Shown: in pieces, positions 18,002 to 26,843 of the stretch
Layout of the letters: the number at the start of each line of letters is the position of its first letter
Position numbering within the stretch: the stretch's first letter is position 1
From: Sphingomonas asaccharolytica NBRC 15499
Lineage (GTDB): Bacteria; Pseudomonadota; Alphaproteobacteria; Sphingomonadales; Sphingomonadaceae
Reading direction: 5' to 3'
Length of the DNA: 64,000 nucleotides
NCBI RefSeq assembly: GCF_001598355.1
Contig: NZ_BCYU01000010.1
Coordinates: 1-64,000, forward strand
Position numbers and translations under genes: made by a program
The notes under the pieces: generated by a model
What the model was told of the DNA's origin: nothing
The model's database searches: none
Seen by the model: only the letters and a program-made list of their open reading frames with translations

Positions 18002-19573
18002 ATGAATCGGGGGCTCAGCACGACACTCAGCGATCGTCAGGCGCTCTGGGCGTTCGCGCTCGGCTGCGTCGCGGTGACGATCGGCGTGGCAATGCATATC
18101 CCGATGTTCCTGATGGGCCGGACGATGCACTACCGGCTCGCCGGCATGGCGATGGGCTGGGACATGGTGCTCGGCATGGGGCTGATCATCGGCGGTGTTG
18201 GTGTCGCGGCTTACGGCCTGCTGCCCCGCGACATCGCCAGGCAACGCGCAGAGAGCGGCGCGATCGAGATTTCCGCGCCCGAGGATGCTCCGTTGAGCGG
18301 CGCGCATTGGCGGCTGATGCTGGTGCTCGTCATCGCGCTGATCATCGACGTGATGAAGCCGGCGTCGCTGGGCTTCACCGTGCCCGGCATGGTCAGCGAA
18401 TATCGCGTGCCCAAAGCGACGGTCAGCCTGGTGCCATTCTTCGCCTTGATCGGCACCGTGACCGGGTCGGTGCTATGGGGCGTGATCGCCGATATCTACG
18501 GCCGCAAGGCGTCGATCCTGCTGTCGGCGGTGATGTTCGTCGGCACCTCGATCTGCGGCGCGATGCCCAGCCTCGCCTGGAATATCGGCATGTGCTTCAT
18601 GATGGGCGCGGCCGCTGGCGGCATGCTGCCGGTGACCTATGCGCTGCTTGCCGAGATGATGCCCAACAAGCATCGCGGCTGGAGCCTGGTACTGGTCGGC
18701 GGGCTCGGCGCGGTCGGCGGCTATTTCGCGGCGAGCGGCTTTTCCGCCTTGCTGCAGCCGGCTTACGGCTGGCGTATCCTGTGGCTGCTCAACCTGCCGA
18801 GCGGGCTGCTGTTGGTATTGCTTGGTGGGCTCATTCCCGAATCCGCCAAATTCCTGCTGGCACGGGGCCGCGATGTCGAGGCGCGGGCCGTGATGGCGCG
18901 GTTCGGATCGACCGCCAAGCGGCTGACGCCGCTGCCGCCGCTGCCGGCGGGAACGGGGAGTCATGCGCTGACCGGCGCCAAGCTGGTCGGCAAGCTCGCC
19001 GCTTTGTCGATCGCCGCGATCGCCTGGGGATTGATCAATTTCGGACTGCTGCTGTGGTTGCCCGCCGACCTGGTCGCCAAGGGCTATTCGGTCGCGGTGT
19101 CGAGCAAATTGCTCGCGGAGTCCGCGCTGATCGCCTTCCCGACGGTGTTCGTCGCCGCGCTGATGTACAGCCGCTGGAGCACCAAATGGTCGCTCGTCAC
19201 GATGATCGGCGTCACCTTGCTCGGGCTGGTCGGGGTGCTGCGCCTCGAGCTTGCCGGGGTCGGCAGCCCGGTGTTGCCGGTGGCGTTGCTGATCGTCGGA
19301 TCGAACGGGATCATCGCGATCCTGCTGCCTTATACCGCCGAAAGCTTTCCCCTGCGCGTCCGTGGCCGCGCCACCGGCTGGGTCGCGGCGTGCACCAAGG
19401 GTGGCGGCGTCGCCGCCCAAGCGCTCAGTATCACCGCTTTGGTCCCGGCGATGGGCGTCACCGCGGGGCTGATCGTCGTGCCGACAGCGCTCGCGCTCGG
19501 CCTATGCGCCTGGTTTGGTCGCGAAACCAGGGGCAGGGACCTCCGCTTGCTCGACGACGCCCTGGCCGGGTGA
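18002..19573 (+). CDS. MFS transporter
   Basis: 523 residues. Two hydrophobic segments (about residues 10-35 and 45-70) precede a 12-segment major facilitator core. The cytoplasmic loop 2-3 signature is seen as WGVIADIYGRKAS, and a second-half counterpart includes SFPLRVRGRATGW. The N-terminal extension with two additional helices is unusual for 12-TM porters of the sugar/acid type. Substrate unknown. The ATG at 18002 is used; the longer frame overlaps murA. It ends 3 bases from the stop of the convergent GMC oxidoreductase. Confidence 0.85.
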   Translation: MNRGLSTTLSDRQALWAFALGCVAVTIGVAMHIPMFLMGRTMHYRLAGMAMGWDMVLGMGLIIGGVGVAAYGLLPRDIARQRAESGAIEISAPEDAPLSGAHWRLMLVLVIALIIDVMKPASLGFTVPGMVSEYRVPKATVSLVPFFALIGTVTGSVLWGVIADIYGRKASILLSAVMFVGTSICGAMPSLAWNIGMCFMMGAAAGGMLPVTYALLAEMMPNKHRGWSLVLVGGLGAVGGYFAASGFSALLQPAYGWRILWLLNLPSGLLLVLLGGLIPESAKFLLARGRDVEARAVMARFGSTAKRLTPLPPLPAGTGSHALTGAKLVGKLAALSIAAIAWGLINFGLLLWLPADLVAKGYSVAVSSKLLAESALIAFPTVFVAALMYSRWSTKWSLVTMIGVTLLGLVGVLRLELAGVGSPVLPVALLIVGSNGIIAILLPYTAESFPLRVRGRATGWVAACTKGGGVAAQALSITALVPAMGVTAGLIVVPTALALGLCAWFGRETRGRDLRLLDDALAG

Positions 19574-19576
19574 CGC

Positions 19577-21571
19577 TCAGAACGGCGCGATCGCGGTGGC
19601 GTAATGCGCCATCGCCATCGTGGTCAGCTGCGCATTGACCCGGATGCAGCTGGCGAAGGTGCTGGCATCGGTGACGAGCACGTTGGCGGTGCCGTGGACG
19701 CGACAATCGAGATCGACCACGCCATGCTCGCGATCCTTGCCACGGGCATTGCCGCCCTGGGGATGCGAACTCGACAAGGTGATGTCGTCGGCCTCGCCGA
19801 TCGCGCTGTCGAAAAAGGCGTCGACATCGTCGCCGGGCTTGAGCGTCTGACCGCGGGCAAGCGCCGGATAGACTTCCTCCGCGCCGGCCGCGAAATGGAC
19901 CTTGGTCAGCGCGGACAGCGCGCGCTTGATCAACGGGATTTCGACATCGTCGCGCAGCTTGAAGCTCAGGCCGGAGTCGATCAGCTGCCCGCAGCGATCG
20001 GCGGGGATCAGGATGCCGGCCGACGCCAGCCGGCCGTAATTGCGCATCCGCTGGGCATGATCGCCGAACCAGCCGGGCATCAGGGTCGACATGCTCATCG
20101 GCGGCTGGAAATGCGATTCGAGCAGGAAATCGCCGTGGTCGACATAGGTCGCCATCTGGTCCTCGTCCCAGCTGCGCATCGATTGCTCGCCGGGCATCAG
20201 CGCGACCACCGGACAGGCGATGTTGAGCGAGATACCGGTACCGGTACCGTCGATCCCGCTCGCCGCCAGGATCCGGCTTGACGCCATCGTGCCGGCGGCG
20301 ACCACCACGCCTTCGCGCGCGCGGATGAAATGCTTGCGGCCGTCGGCAAGCACGACCTCGACTCCGGTCGCGCGCCGCTTGTCCCAATCGAGCGGGGTTT
20401 CCCAGCGGATCGCCGTGACATTGGTGTCGGCGAGGATGTGCGCGCCGCTCCTGCGCGCATCGAGCAGGAAGGACTGCGCCATGCCCTGCTTGCGGCCATA
20501 AGGGCAGCCGGTGTTGCAATAGCCGCAATAGGCGCACGCCGCGCCGGCGGAATCGGGGCCGTAATTCTTGCTGAACCAGGGGGTGGGGGCGGCCTGGTCG
20601 CCCGGGAGACCAGTCGCTGCCGCATGCGCTGCCCAGCCGCGTTGCAGATGCGGGCCGTTGTTGCGCCCGGCGCGCGGGTCGATCGGTCCGACCGACAAGC
20701 GTTGTTCCACTGCACGATAAGCGGCATCGAACCGGCCGCGGTCGACCGGCGCGCCGAGCTGGGCCCATTTGGCGAAGATGTCGGGCGCGTCGGGATGCGT
20801 CAGCCCCGACTGGTTGACGCGCAGACAGATGCCGTTGTTGAGTACGGTCGATCCGCCGACGACGCGGCCTTGGAACACGACCACGTCGTGGTCGCGGCTG
20901 GTCTGCACGCCGCCATCGACGAACAGCCGCGCGGTCATTTCCCATTCGCGGTGATTGATCTTGGATGAAGGATAGAAGGGACCGGCCTCGACTACTAATA
21001 CGTCGTGTCCCTGCGCCGCGAGAGTCGCCGCCGCGACCGCACCGCCCGCGCCCGATCCGATCACGATCACCCCGGCCTCGTCGGGCGCCTCTTTCAGGAT
21101 GTCGGCATCGGTCAGATCGCGGCCGGGGAAATCGGTGATCGGCACTTCGCCCGGCGCCGAGCGATCGCGATGCGCGGGCAGGGTGAAGCCGATCTGCGCG
21201 AACACCGGATTGTCGCGATTGTCGTCCTGGGTCTCGCCCTGCCAGTGGCCGTAATAGCCAGCATAGACCACGCTCCGCACGCGAGCGAGGTCCTGCATCA
21301 GGTCGTTGCGCGTGCGTTCGAGCCGCTTCGCGACTTGCCGCGCGCGCCAGGCCGGGCTCAGGATCAGGAAGAGCGGCCCGCCCATCACCAGGCAGAGCAG
21401 GTAGAGGCTGAGCCCGATCTCGGTCGCCTTGCCGCCCTTCACCAGCGCGAACTGGCGCTGGAGGTTGGCGACCACCTGGCTCGAGGGGATCACCATGACG
21501 GTATCGTGGAACAGCGCCTCTGCCAGCGCCTTCAGGATCGCGGCCTGGACGAAATTGAACGGCTTCCCCAT
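19577..21571 (-). CDS. GMC-family FAD oxidoreductase, long-chain alcohol oxidase-like
   Basis: 664 residues. The N-terminal ~150 residues include a hydrophobic stretch (IGLSLYLLCLVMGGPLFLIL). The FAD dinucleotide fold then begins at GVIVIGSGAGGAVAAATLAA. The GMC motif GRVVGGSTVLNNGICLRV and the C-terminal domain (HPQGGNARG, DASTFASCIRVNAQLT) are clear. A Cys-rich motif CAYCGYCNTGCPYGRKQG resembles the CxxCGxC/GC segment of plant and fungal long-chain fatty alcohol oxidases, favouring a membrane-associated alcohol oxidase or dehydrogenase. Substrate is inference. Confidence 0.85.
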   Translation of the reverse strand: MGKPFNFVQAAILKALAEALFHDTVMVIPSSQVVANLQRQFALVKGGKATEIGLSLYLLCLVMGGPLFLILSPAWRARQVAKRLERTRNDLMQDLARVRSVVYAGYYGHWQGETQDDNRDNPVFAQIGFTLPAHRDRSAPGEVPITDFPGRDLTDADILKEAPDEAGVIVIGSGAGGAVAAATLAAQGHDVLVVEAGPFYPSSKINHREWEMTARLFVDGGVQTSRDHDVVVFQGRVVGGSTVLNNGICLRVNQSGLTHPDAPDIFAKWAQLGAPVDRGRFDAAYRAVEQRLSVGPIDPRAGRNNGPHLQRGWAAHAAATGLPGDQAAPTPWFSKNYGPDSAGAACAYCGYCNTGCPYGRKQGMAQSFLLDARRSGAHILADTNVTAIRWETPLDWDKRRATGVEVVLADGRKHFIRAREGVVVAAGTMASSRILAASGIDGTGTGISLNIACPVVALMPGEQSMRSWDEDQMATYVDHGDFLLESHFQPPMSMSTLMPGWFGDHAQRMRNYGRLASAGILIPADRCGQLIDSGLSFKLRDDVEIPLIKRALSALTKVHFAAGAEEVYPALARGQTLKPGDDVDAFFDSAIGEADDITLSSSHPQGGNARGKDREHGVVDLDCRVHGTANVLVTDASTFASCIRVNAQLTTMAMAHYATAIAPF

Positions 21572-21663
21572 GCCCTTACTCCCCGCTGCAAGGTCAGTCG
21601 GGGTCAGTCATAGCCGGTTTGTTTGCGACCCGAAATCAGGTTCGACGTCACAATGGAGCGAAT

Positions 21664-21687
21664 TCCCCTCCCGCTCGCGGGAGGGGA
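21664..21687 (-). terminator. GC hairpin between the PLP enzyme and GMC genes
   Basis: Perfect 11-bp stem (21664-21674 with 21677-21687, core CCCCTCCCGC). It lies between the PLP-enzyme stop side (21697) and the GMC start (21571), so it can end the minus-strand PLP transcript. No strong T-run. Confidence 0.4.
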
Positions 21688-21696
21688 GATTCCCCT

Positions 21697-23025
21697 TCAC
21701 ACCGTTTCCAGCGCCGCCTCGAAATCGGCGATCAGGTCGTCGGCATCCTCGACGCCGATCGAGATGCGGACCAGATTGTCGGTGATCCCCAGCGCTTGCT
21801 TGCGCGCATCGGGCACCGACAGATGGGTCATCCCGGCGGGATGCGACGCCAGCGTCTCGGTCCCGCCCAGGCTGACCGCCAGCTTGGCGATCTTGAGCGC
21901 GTCGAGGAACGCGAATGCCTCTTTCTCGCCGCCCTTGAGGTAGAGCGAGAAGGTCGATCCCGCACCCGAGCAATGGCGTTCGTAGATATCGGCCTGGCGC
22001 TTGTCCTCGCCGTCCTTGAGGAAACCGAGATAGCCGACCTTCTCAACCTTGGGATGGTCGCGCAGGAATTCACAGACCTTGACCGCATTCTCGCCGGCGC
22101 GGCTCATCCGCAGTTCGAGCGTCTCGAGGCTACGCAACAACATCCAGGCGGTGTTGGGATCGCAGATCGTGCCGATCGTGTTGCGCATCAGCCGGATCGT
22201 ATTGATGTGCTCCTTCGACCCGAGCACGCCGCCCGCGACCAGGTCCGAATGGCCGCCGGCATATTTGGTCAGCGAATAGACGACGATGTCGGCACCATGC
22301 TCGAGCGGCTTGTGCCACAGCGGCCCCAGGAAGGTATTGTCGATCGCGATCGGCGGCTTGTTGGGGCCGGTGAAGATCGCGTCGCGGCTGGCGGCGACCG
22401 CCTCGACATCGACCAGGGCATTGGTCGGGTTGGCCGGGCTTTCGAGATAGATTAGCGGGACATTGCCCGACGACGCCTTTTGCAGCACCGCGTCGATCTC
22501 GTCGCGCGTCGCGCCAGCCGGGAAGTCGAGCCAATGGACCCCAAAGCGGCCGAGGATGCGTGCGATCAGCGTCTCGGTCGCGGCATAGAGCGGGCCCGAA
22601 TGGACGATCGTGTCGCCGGGCTTGACCATCGCCAGGAATAAGGTGGCGATCGCCGACATGCCCGAGGAGAAAGCGAGCGCGTCTTCGGCGCCTTCCCAGA
22701 TGCCGAGGCGGTCTTCGAGGATTTCCTGGTTCGGTCCGTTGAAGCGCGAATAGACCAGGCCCTCGGCGCCACCCGGACGCTTGCCGGTCACGCCCTCGAA
22801 ATGGCGCTTGCCGGCGGCGGCGTTGGGGAAGACGAAGGTCGAAGTCAGGAAGATCGGCGGCTTGAGCGACCCTTCGGACAGCGTCGGATCATAGCCATGA
22901 CCCATCATCAGGGTCGACGGCTTGAGCTTGCGCCCGCCGATCGATGCCGGCTCAGTCTTCTTGGGCGCCAGGGCTTCGACCCCGGTCAAATCGGCTTCGG
23001 TTTCGGTCGGCGTCTTGGGCATCAT
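21697..23025 (-). CDS. Cystathionine gamma-synthase family PLP enzyme
   Basis: 442 residues of the Cys/Met-metabolism PLP family (MetB, MetC, MetZ, methionine gamma-lyase). The PLP lysine is residue 254 in VVYSLTKYAGGHSD. Upstream are FSSGMSAIATLFLAMVKPGD and IYLESPANPTNALVD, and downstream are GTICDPNTAWMLLRSLETLE and SLGGTETLASHPAGMTH. The N-terminus has ~45 extra polar residues before the family start. The exact reaction (gamma-synthase, sulfhydrylase or lyase) cannot be fixed from sequence. Confidence 0.9.
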   Translation of the reverse strand: MMPKTPTETEADLTGVEALAPKKTEPASIGGRKLKPSTLMMGHGYDPTLSEGSLKPPIFLTSTFVFPNAAAGKRHFEGVTGKRPGGAEGLVYSRFNGPNQEILEDRLGIWEGAEDALAFSSGMSAIATLFLAMVKPGDTIVHSGPLYAATETLIARILGRFGVHWLDFPAGATRDEIDAVLQKASSGNVPLIYLESPANPTNALVDVEAVAASRDAIFTGPNKPPIAIDNTFLGPLWHKPLEHGADIVVYSLTKYAGGHSDLVAGGVLGSKEHINTIRLMRNTIGTICDPNTAWMLLRSLETLELRMSRAGENAVKVCEFLRDHPKVEKVGYLGFLKDGEDKRQADIYERHCSGAGSTFSLYLKGGEKEAFAFLDALKIAKLAVSLGGTETLASHPAGMTHLSVPDARKQALGITDNLVRISIGVEDADDLIADFEAALETV

Positions 23026-23071
23026 CTACTCCTTTGGCCGACGCTGTAGCGCCGTGTGGTTTCAGAAGAAA

Positions 23072-23833
23072 CTAAATCCCGATGATCGAAATCTGTCTTC
23101 CGTAATCTGGCTCGCCGCGATGCGTCGCACGGCGGAAGCTGTAGAAACGATCCGCGTCGGTATAAGTGTCGAGCCCCATCATTTCGATGGTCCGCACCCC
23201 GGCGGTGGCGAGGCGATGCGCGACATAGCCTTCGAGGTCGAACTGCGCATGGCCGTCGCGGGCGGATGCGAAGAAGCGTTCGTTGGCGGGATCGTCGGCT
23301 TCGAAGCGGTGCTGGAATGCCTCGTCGACCTCATAACTGGCGCGCGCGATGCACGGACCGATCGCGGCGAAGATGCGGTCGCGGTCGGCGCCGAGCTTTT
23401 CCATCGCGGCGACGGTCGCGTCGGCGACGCCGCCGATCGCGCCTTTCCACCCGGCGTGCGCGGCGCCGATTATCCCGGCGTTGCGATCGGCGAGCAGGAC
23501 GGGCGCGCAATCCGCGGTCAGGATCCCGAGTGCGAAACCGGGACGGTCGGTCACCATGGCGTCGGCACGCGGCCGTTCACGGTCATCCCAAGGCACAGAC
23601 AGCGTCGCGCAGTCGGCAGAATGGACTTGATAGAGCGTGACGAGCTCGGCGCCCGGCAGCACTGCGGCAATCGCGCGGCGGCGATTCTCGGCGAGGTCGG
23701 GGCCAATCTCGACTTGTCCACGCCGGCCCAGATCGAGCCCGGCGGTGATCCCGGTCGAGACGCCGCCGCGCCGCCCGAGAAAGCCGTGCGCCACGTCATC
23801 GAGCGCGCGGGCGCGATTGACCTCGACCGTCAC
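23072..23833 (-). CDS. pgeF: Peptidoglycan editing factor / polyphenol oxidase family protein
   Basis: 253-residue YfiH/DUF152 protein. Known members hydrolyse wrongly incorporated L-Ser from UDP-MurNAc precursors, and some show laccase-like activity. Key segments: HGFLGRRGGVSTG, YQVHSADCATL, TDCAPVLLADRNAGIIGAAH, AGWKGAIGGV and AIGPCIARASYEV, containing the conserved His and Cys metal-site residues. The GTG start at 23833 overlaps the upstream GNAT stop (GTGA), at the end of the lgt-midA-GNAT-GNAT-pgeF run. Confidence 0.92.
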   Translation of the reverse strand: MTVEVNRARALDDVAHGFLGRRGGVSTGITAGLDLGRRGQVEIGPDLAENRRRAIAAVLPGAELVTLYQVHSADCATLSVPWDDRERPRADAMVTDRPGFALGILTADCAPVLLADRNAGIIGAAHAGWKGAIGGVADATVAAMEKLGADRDRIFAAIGPCIARASYEVDEAFQHRFEADDPANERFFASARDGHAQFDLEGYVAHRLATAGVRTIEMMGLDTYTDADRFYSFRRATHRGEPDYGRQISIIGI

Positions 23834-24348
23834 AGCGCCAACCGCATCAGCCGATCGTCATCTTCATGATCGCCGACCATGAATTTATATTGGCCGATCT
23901 CTTCGAAGCCATAGCGTTCGTAGAAGCGTCGCGCGCGATGGTTGTCGACAAAGACCGACAGGATCATCTCACCGGCGCCGCGCGCCCGTGCCTGATCGAG
24001 CGCCCAATCCATCAGAACCGGCGCCAGGCCCGTGCCGTGATGATCAGCCAGGATATAGAGCTGGTGCAGCTCGATCGCATTATCCGGCCAGTCGCCGGGA
24101 AAGGTGACCGGGCCGATCTTGCAATAACCGACGATGGTGTCGTTGTCGGTCGCCACCCGCACGCGATAGGCGGGGTCGGTGAGGTCGGCCGGCAACCCCG
24201 CCGATCCGAACGCCGCATCGAGGAACTGCGCGAGGTCTTCCTGGCGATAGAGCGTACCGAACGTGTCGGTGAAGCTGCGCCGCGCCATTGCCGCGAGTTC
24301 CGGTCCATCGGCGGGCGTCGCGTCGCGATAGGCGATCGCCGCGCTCAC
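23830..24348 (-). CDS. GNAT-family N-acetyltransferase (second of tandem pair)
   Basis: 172 residues from a GTG overlapping the preceding gene's stop (GTGA). GNAT features: LHQLYILADHHGTGLAPVLM and AGEMILSVFVDNHRARRFYE with RYGF. It is clearly paralogous to the gene immediately upstream (both begin YRDATPADG and end in MRLAL). A longer in-frame ORF extends across the upstream GNAT in a non-coding frame and is not used. Substrate unknown. Confidence 0.85.
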   Translation of the reverse strand: MSAAIAYRDATPADGPELAAMARRSFTDTFGTLYRQEDLAQFLDAAFGSAGLPADLTDPAYRVRVATDNDTIVGYCKIGPVTFPGDWPDNAIELHQLYILADHHGTGLAPVLMDWALDQARARGAGEMILSVFVDNHRARRFYERYGFEEIGQYKFMVGDHEDDDRLMRLAL

Positions 24349-24854
24349 AGTGCCAGCCGCATGATGTGATCGGTGTCGATCTGCGTGCCGACAGCGAAGG
24401 CATAATCGCCGACATGCTCGAAGCCGTGCTTGCGATAGAAAGCGGCCGCGCGGTGGTTTTCCTCCCACACGGTGAGGAGCAGCGCCGTCGCGCCTTGCGC
24501 CCGCGCGGTGGCGATCGCCCAGTTGAGCAACGCTTTGCCGACGCCTGCACCGTGCTGGTCGCTGCTGACATAGATCTGGCTCAATTGCAGCGCACCGGGT
24601 TCGGCATCGGGCAGCCAGGGCGGGTTGATCTTGGCATAGCCGACCACCCGACCATCGGCGAGCGCGAGGTGAAAGCGCGCCGCTCCGCTCGACAGATCGG
24701 CGAGCAGCTTGCCGTTGGAACCATAGGCCTCGGCGAGATAGGTGGCCGCATCCTCGACCGAGACGCCGTGCGCGAACGTCTCGATCCAGATCGCCTGCGC
24801 CATGGCGTCGAGCGCATTGCCATCGGCGGGGGTAGCATCGCGATATTCGATCAT
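24345..24854 (-). CDS. GNAT-family N-acetyltransferase (first of tandem pair)
   Basis: 169 residues starting at the ATG that overlaps the MidA-family stop (ATGA at 24854-24851). The motif A region is LSQIYVSSDQHGAGVGKALL and the C-terminal motif is VWEENHRAAAFYRKHGF. Shares N-terminal [11 protein letters not shown] and C-terminal HIMRLAL with its downstream neighbour, indicating tandem duplication. Function probably small-molecule or peptide N-acetylation; substrate unknown. Confidence 0.86.
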   Translation of the reverse strand: MIEYRDATPADGNALDAMAQAIWIETFAHGVSVEDAATYLAEAYGSNGKLLADLSSGAARFHLALADGRVVGYAKINPPWLPDAEPGALQLSQIYVSSDQHGAGVGKALLNWAIATARAQGATALLLTVWEENHRAAAFYRKHGFEHVGDYAFAVGTQIDTDHIMRLAL

Positions 24855-25912
24855 AGGAATCCTGCTGCAATTGGCCAATCGCGCGCGGTCCAGGCCATCG
24901 CCCTGAACAACGTCCCCATCTGGTCGTCCTCGACCAGCCGCGCGCGATCGGCGGCGATCGCCTCGGCCTTCTCCGGCGTCGATCGCGCCAGCGCTTCGGC
25001 GCGCGGATCGATTCCCAATGCAGTCAGGAAAGCGCCTTGCCCGACCGGGCCGTCGACCCGCACGCCCTCAATCCCGGCGGCCGCGGCCAAAGTGGCGAAA
25101 TCGACATGCGCGGTCAGGTCGCGGCTGCCCGGTTCCTCGAATGGATTGGCGAATTGGTGACCGCTCACCGCCTGCAACGTGTCGCCGATGGCGGGACCGT
25201 CATAGCCGTAGTCGACCACCAAGGCGGCGCCACCATGCAGCATCAAGCGCTGCGCCAGCGCGCGACCAATTGCCACAGACGCCGGCGACGTCTCGATCAC
25301 CGATCCGACCGGCGCGTCGCGCAGATTCTCCGGGATCACGCTGGCGGGCACGTCCCTGCCGGCGATCGGCAGGAATAGCAGATCCTGGCACGCGACCATC
25401 CGCTCGCGCCAGGCATCGCCCGCCTTGACCAACTGGCGGATCGGCAGCGCGTCGAAAAATTCGTTGGCGACCGCAATGATCGGGCGGTCGTCGGGCAGCT
25501 GGGTGATATCGTCGTGCCAGGTCGCATAGGGAACCGCGGCCAGTTGGCGGGCGCGCAGCGTCGGGCTGGTTTCGATGAAATGGACCGGCGGATCGAGCCC
25601 GACCCGCCCCATCGCGCGCATCGCATCGGCGGTCAGCGTGCCGCGTCCGGGGCCGAGTTCCACCCAATAGATATCGGGCTCGCCCGCACGCTGCCACAGA
25701 TCGGCGGCCCATAGTCCGATCAGTTCGCCGAACATTTGGCTGATTTCAGGGGCGGTGGTGAAATCGCCCGCCGATCCCAACGGGTCGCGAGTCGCATAAT
25801 ATTCGGCGTTGGCCGCCGCCATGTACTGCGACAATGGGATCGGCCCCGCCATGGTGATGGCGCGCGACAGCCGATCGGGCAGCGACCCGTCCATCTCAGG
25901 CGACGCTTTCAT
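24851..25912 (-). CDS. MidA/NDUFAF7-family SAM-dependent methyltransferase
   Basis: 353 residues of the COG1565-like family. Its mitochondrial member NDUFAF7 methylates an arginine of a complex I subunit. The N-terminal signature [20 protein letters not shown] with [20 protein letters not shown] and the SAM-binding [19 protein letters not shown] are clear, as is [18 protein letters not shown]. The start overlaps lgt by 17 bases, a linkage widely seen in alphaproteobacteria. Confidence 0.9.
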   Translation of the reverse strand: MKASPEMDGSLPDRLSRAITMAGPIPLSQYMAAANAEYYATRDPLGSAGDFTTAPEISQMFGELIGLWAADLWQRAGEPDIYWVELGPGRGTLTADAMRAMGRVGLDPPVHFIETSPTLRARQLAAVPYATWHDDITQLPDDRPIIAVANEFFDALPIRQLVKAGDAWRERMVACQDLLFLPIAGRDVPASVIPENLRDAPVGSVIETSPASVAIGRALAQRLMLHGGAALVVDYGYDGPAIGDTLQAVSGHQFANPFEEPGSRDLTAHVDFATLAAAAGIEGVRVDGPVGQGAFLTALGIDPRAEALARSTPEKAEAIAADRARLVEDDQMGTLFRAMAWTARDWPIAAGFL

Positions 25913-26747
25913 CCCCGGCGATCGGCGTGACGCGGTCGCGCCGGCCCTTGGCCGTCCAGATCAGATAGATGCCGCCCAGGATCATCGGCACGCACAGCCA
26001 TTGACCCATGTGCAGATAGCCGTTGTCGAAGATCGTGCCCTGGAACTGGGCATCGGGCTCGCGGAAGAATTCGACCGTGAAGCGCGCGAGGCCGTAGCCG
26101 GTCAGGAACAGGCCGACGAGCTTGCCCGGCTCGTAGCGCGCCTTGGTTCGCCAGAAGGCGTAGGCGAGCAGCGCGGCTAGCACTACGCCTTCGAGCAGCG
26201 CTTCGTAGAGCTGGCTCGGATGGCGCGGCATCATTCCGGCATTGGGGAAGACCATCGCCCAGGGCAAATTGGGATCGGCGGGTTTGCCCCATAATTCGCC
26301 GTTCACGAAATTGGCCAAGCGCCCGAAGAACAATCCGAACGGCGCGCAGCAGGCGACATAATCATGGACGCGCAGCCAGCTGAGCTGGTTGCGCCGTGCG
26401 AACCAGAAAATACCCAGCGAGGTGCCGATCACCCCGCCGTGGAACGACATGCCGCCTTCCCACAATTTGAAGAAGCCGAACGAGGCGAACAGCTTGGGAT
26501 CGTAGAACAGCACATAGCCGATCCGCCCGCCCAGAATGATGCCCAGGGTCGCGTAGAACACCAGATCCTCGACATGGCGCTTGGCCATCGGCGCGCCCGG
26601 CGCGCGGAGCATGCGCATCAGGTACATCCAGCCGACGACGATGCCGGCGATATAGGCGATCGAATACCATTTGATGTCGAATAAATCGCGTCCGAACAAA
26701 TGGATGTGCAGCAGCACCGGGTTAAGGTGCAGGTCGTCGAAATTCAT
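25896..26747 (-). CDS. lgt: Prolipoprotein diacylglyceryl transferase
   Basis: Inner-membrane enzyme transferring diacylglyceryl from phosphatidylglycerol to the lipobox cysteine of prelipoproteins; the VWA lipoprotein in this window would be a client. 283 residues with several membrane segments. Lgt signatures: [31 protein letters not shown], the HGGVIG catalytic-His segment and [15 protein letters not shown], then [14 protein letters not shown]. The ATG at 26747 is preferred to an in-frame TTG at 26771. Confidence 0.95.
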   Translation of the reverse strand: MNFDDLHLNPVLLHIHLFGRDLFDIKWYSIAYIAGIVVGWMYLMRMLRAPGAPMAKRHVEDLVFYATLGIILGGRIGYVLFYDPKLFASFGFFKLWEGGMSFHGGVIGTSLGIFWFARRNQLSWLRVHDYVACCAPFGLFFGRLANFVNGELWGKPADPNLPWAMVFPNAGMMPRHPSQLYEALLEGVVLAALLAYAFWRTKARYEPGKLVGLFLTGYGLARFTVEFFREPDAQFQGTIFDNGYLHMGQWLCVPMILGGIYLIWTAKGRRDRVTPIAGDESVA

Positions 26748-26843
26748 CGCGGTCAGTGCGTGCAGGATCAAGGCTTTTCCCCGGGCTTTGTCGCTCCCAT
26801 AAGGGGGTCAGGGTCCCAAGTCGACAAAGACCAGGTGGAGAGA

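Noticed and set aside
24348-24870. Upstream extension of the second GNAT frame across the first GNAT gene
   Set aside because: The extension is Arg-rich shadow sequence; the GTG at 24348 overlapping the previous stop gives the normal domain start.
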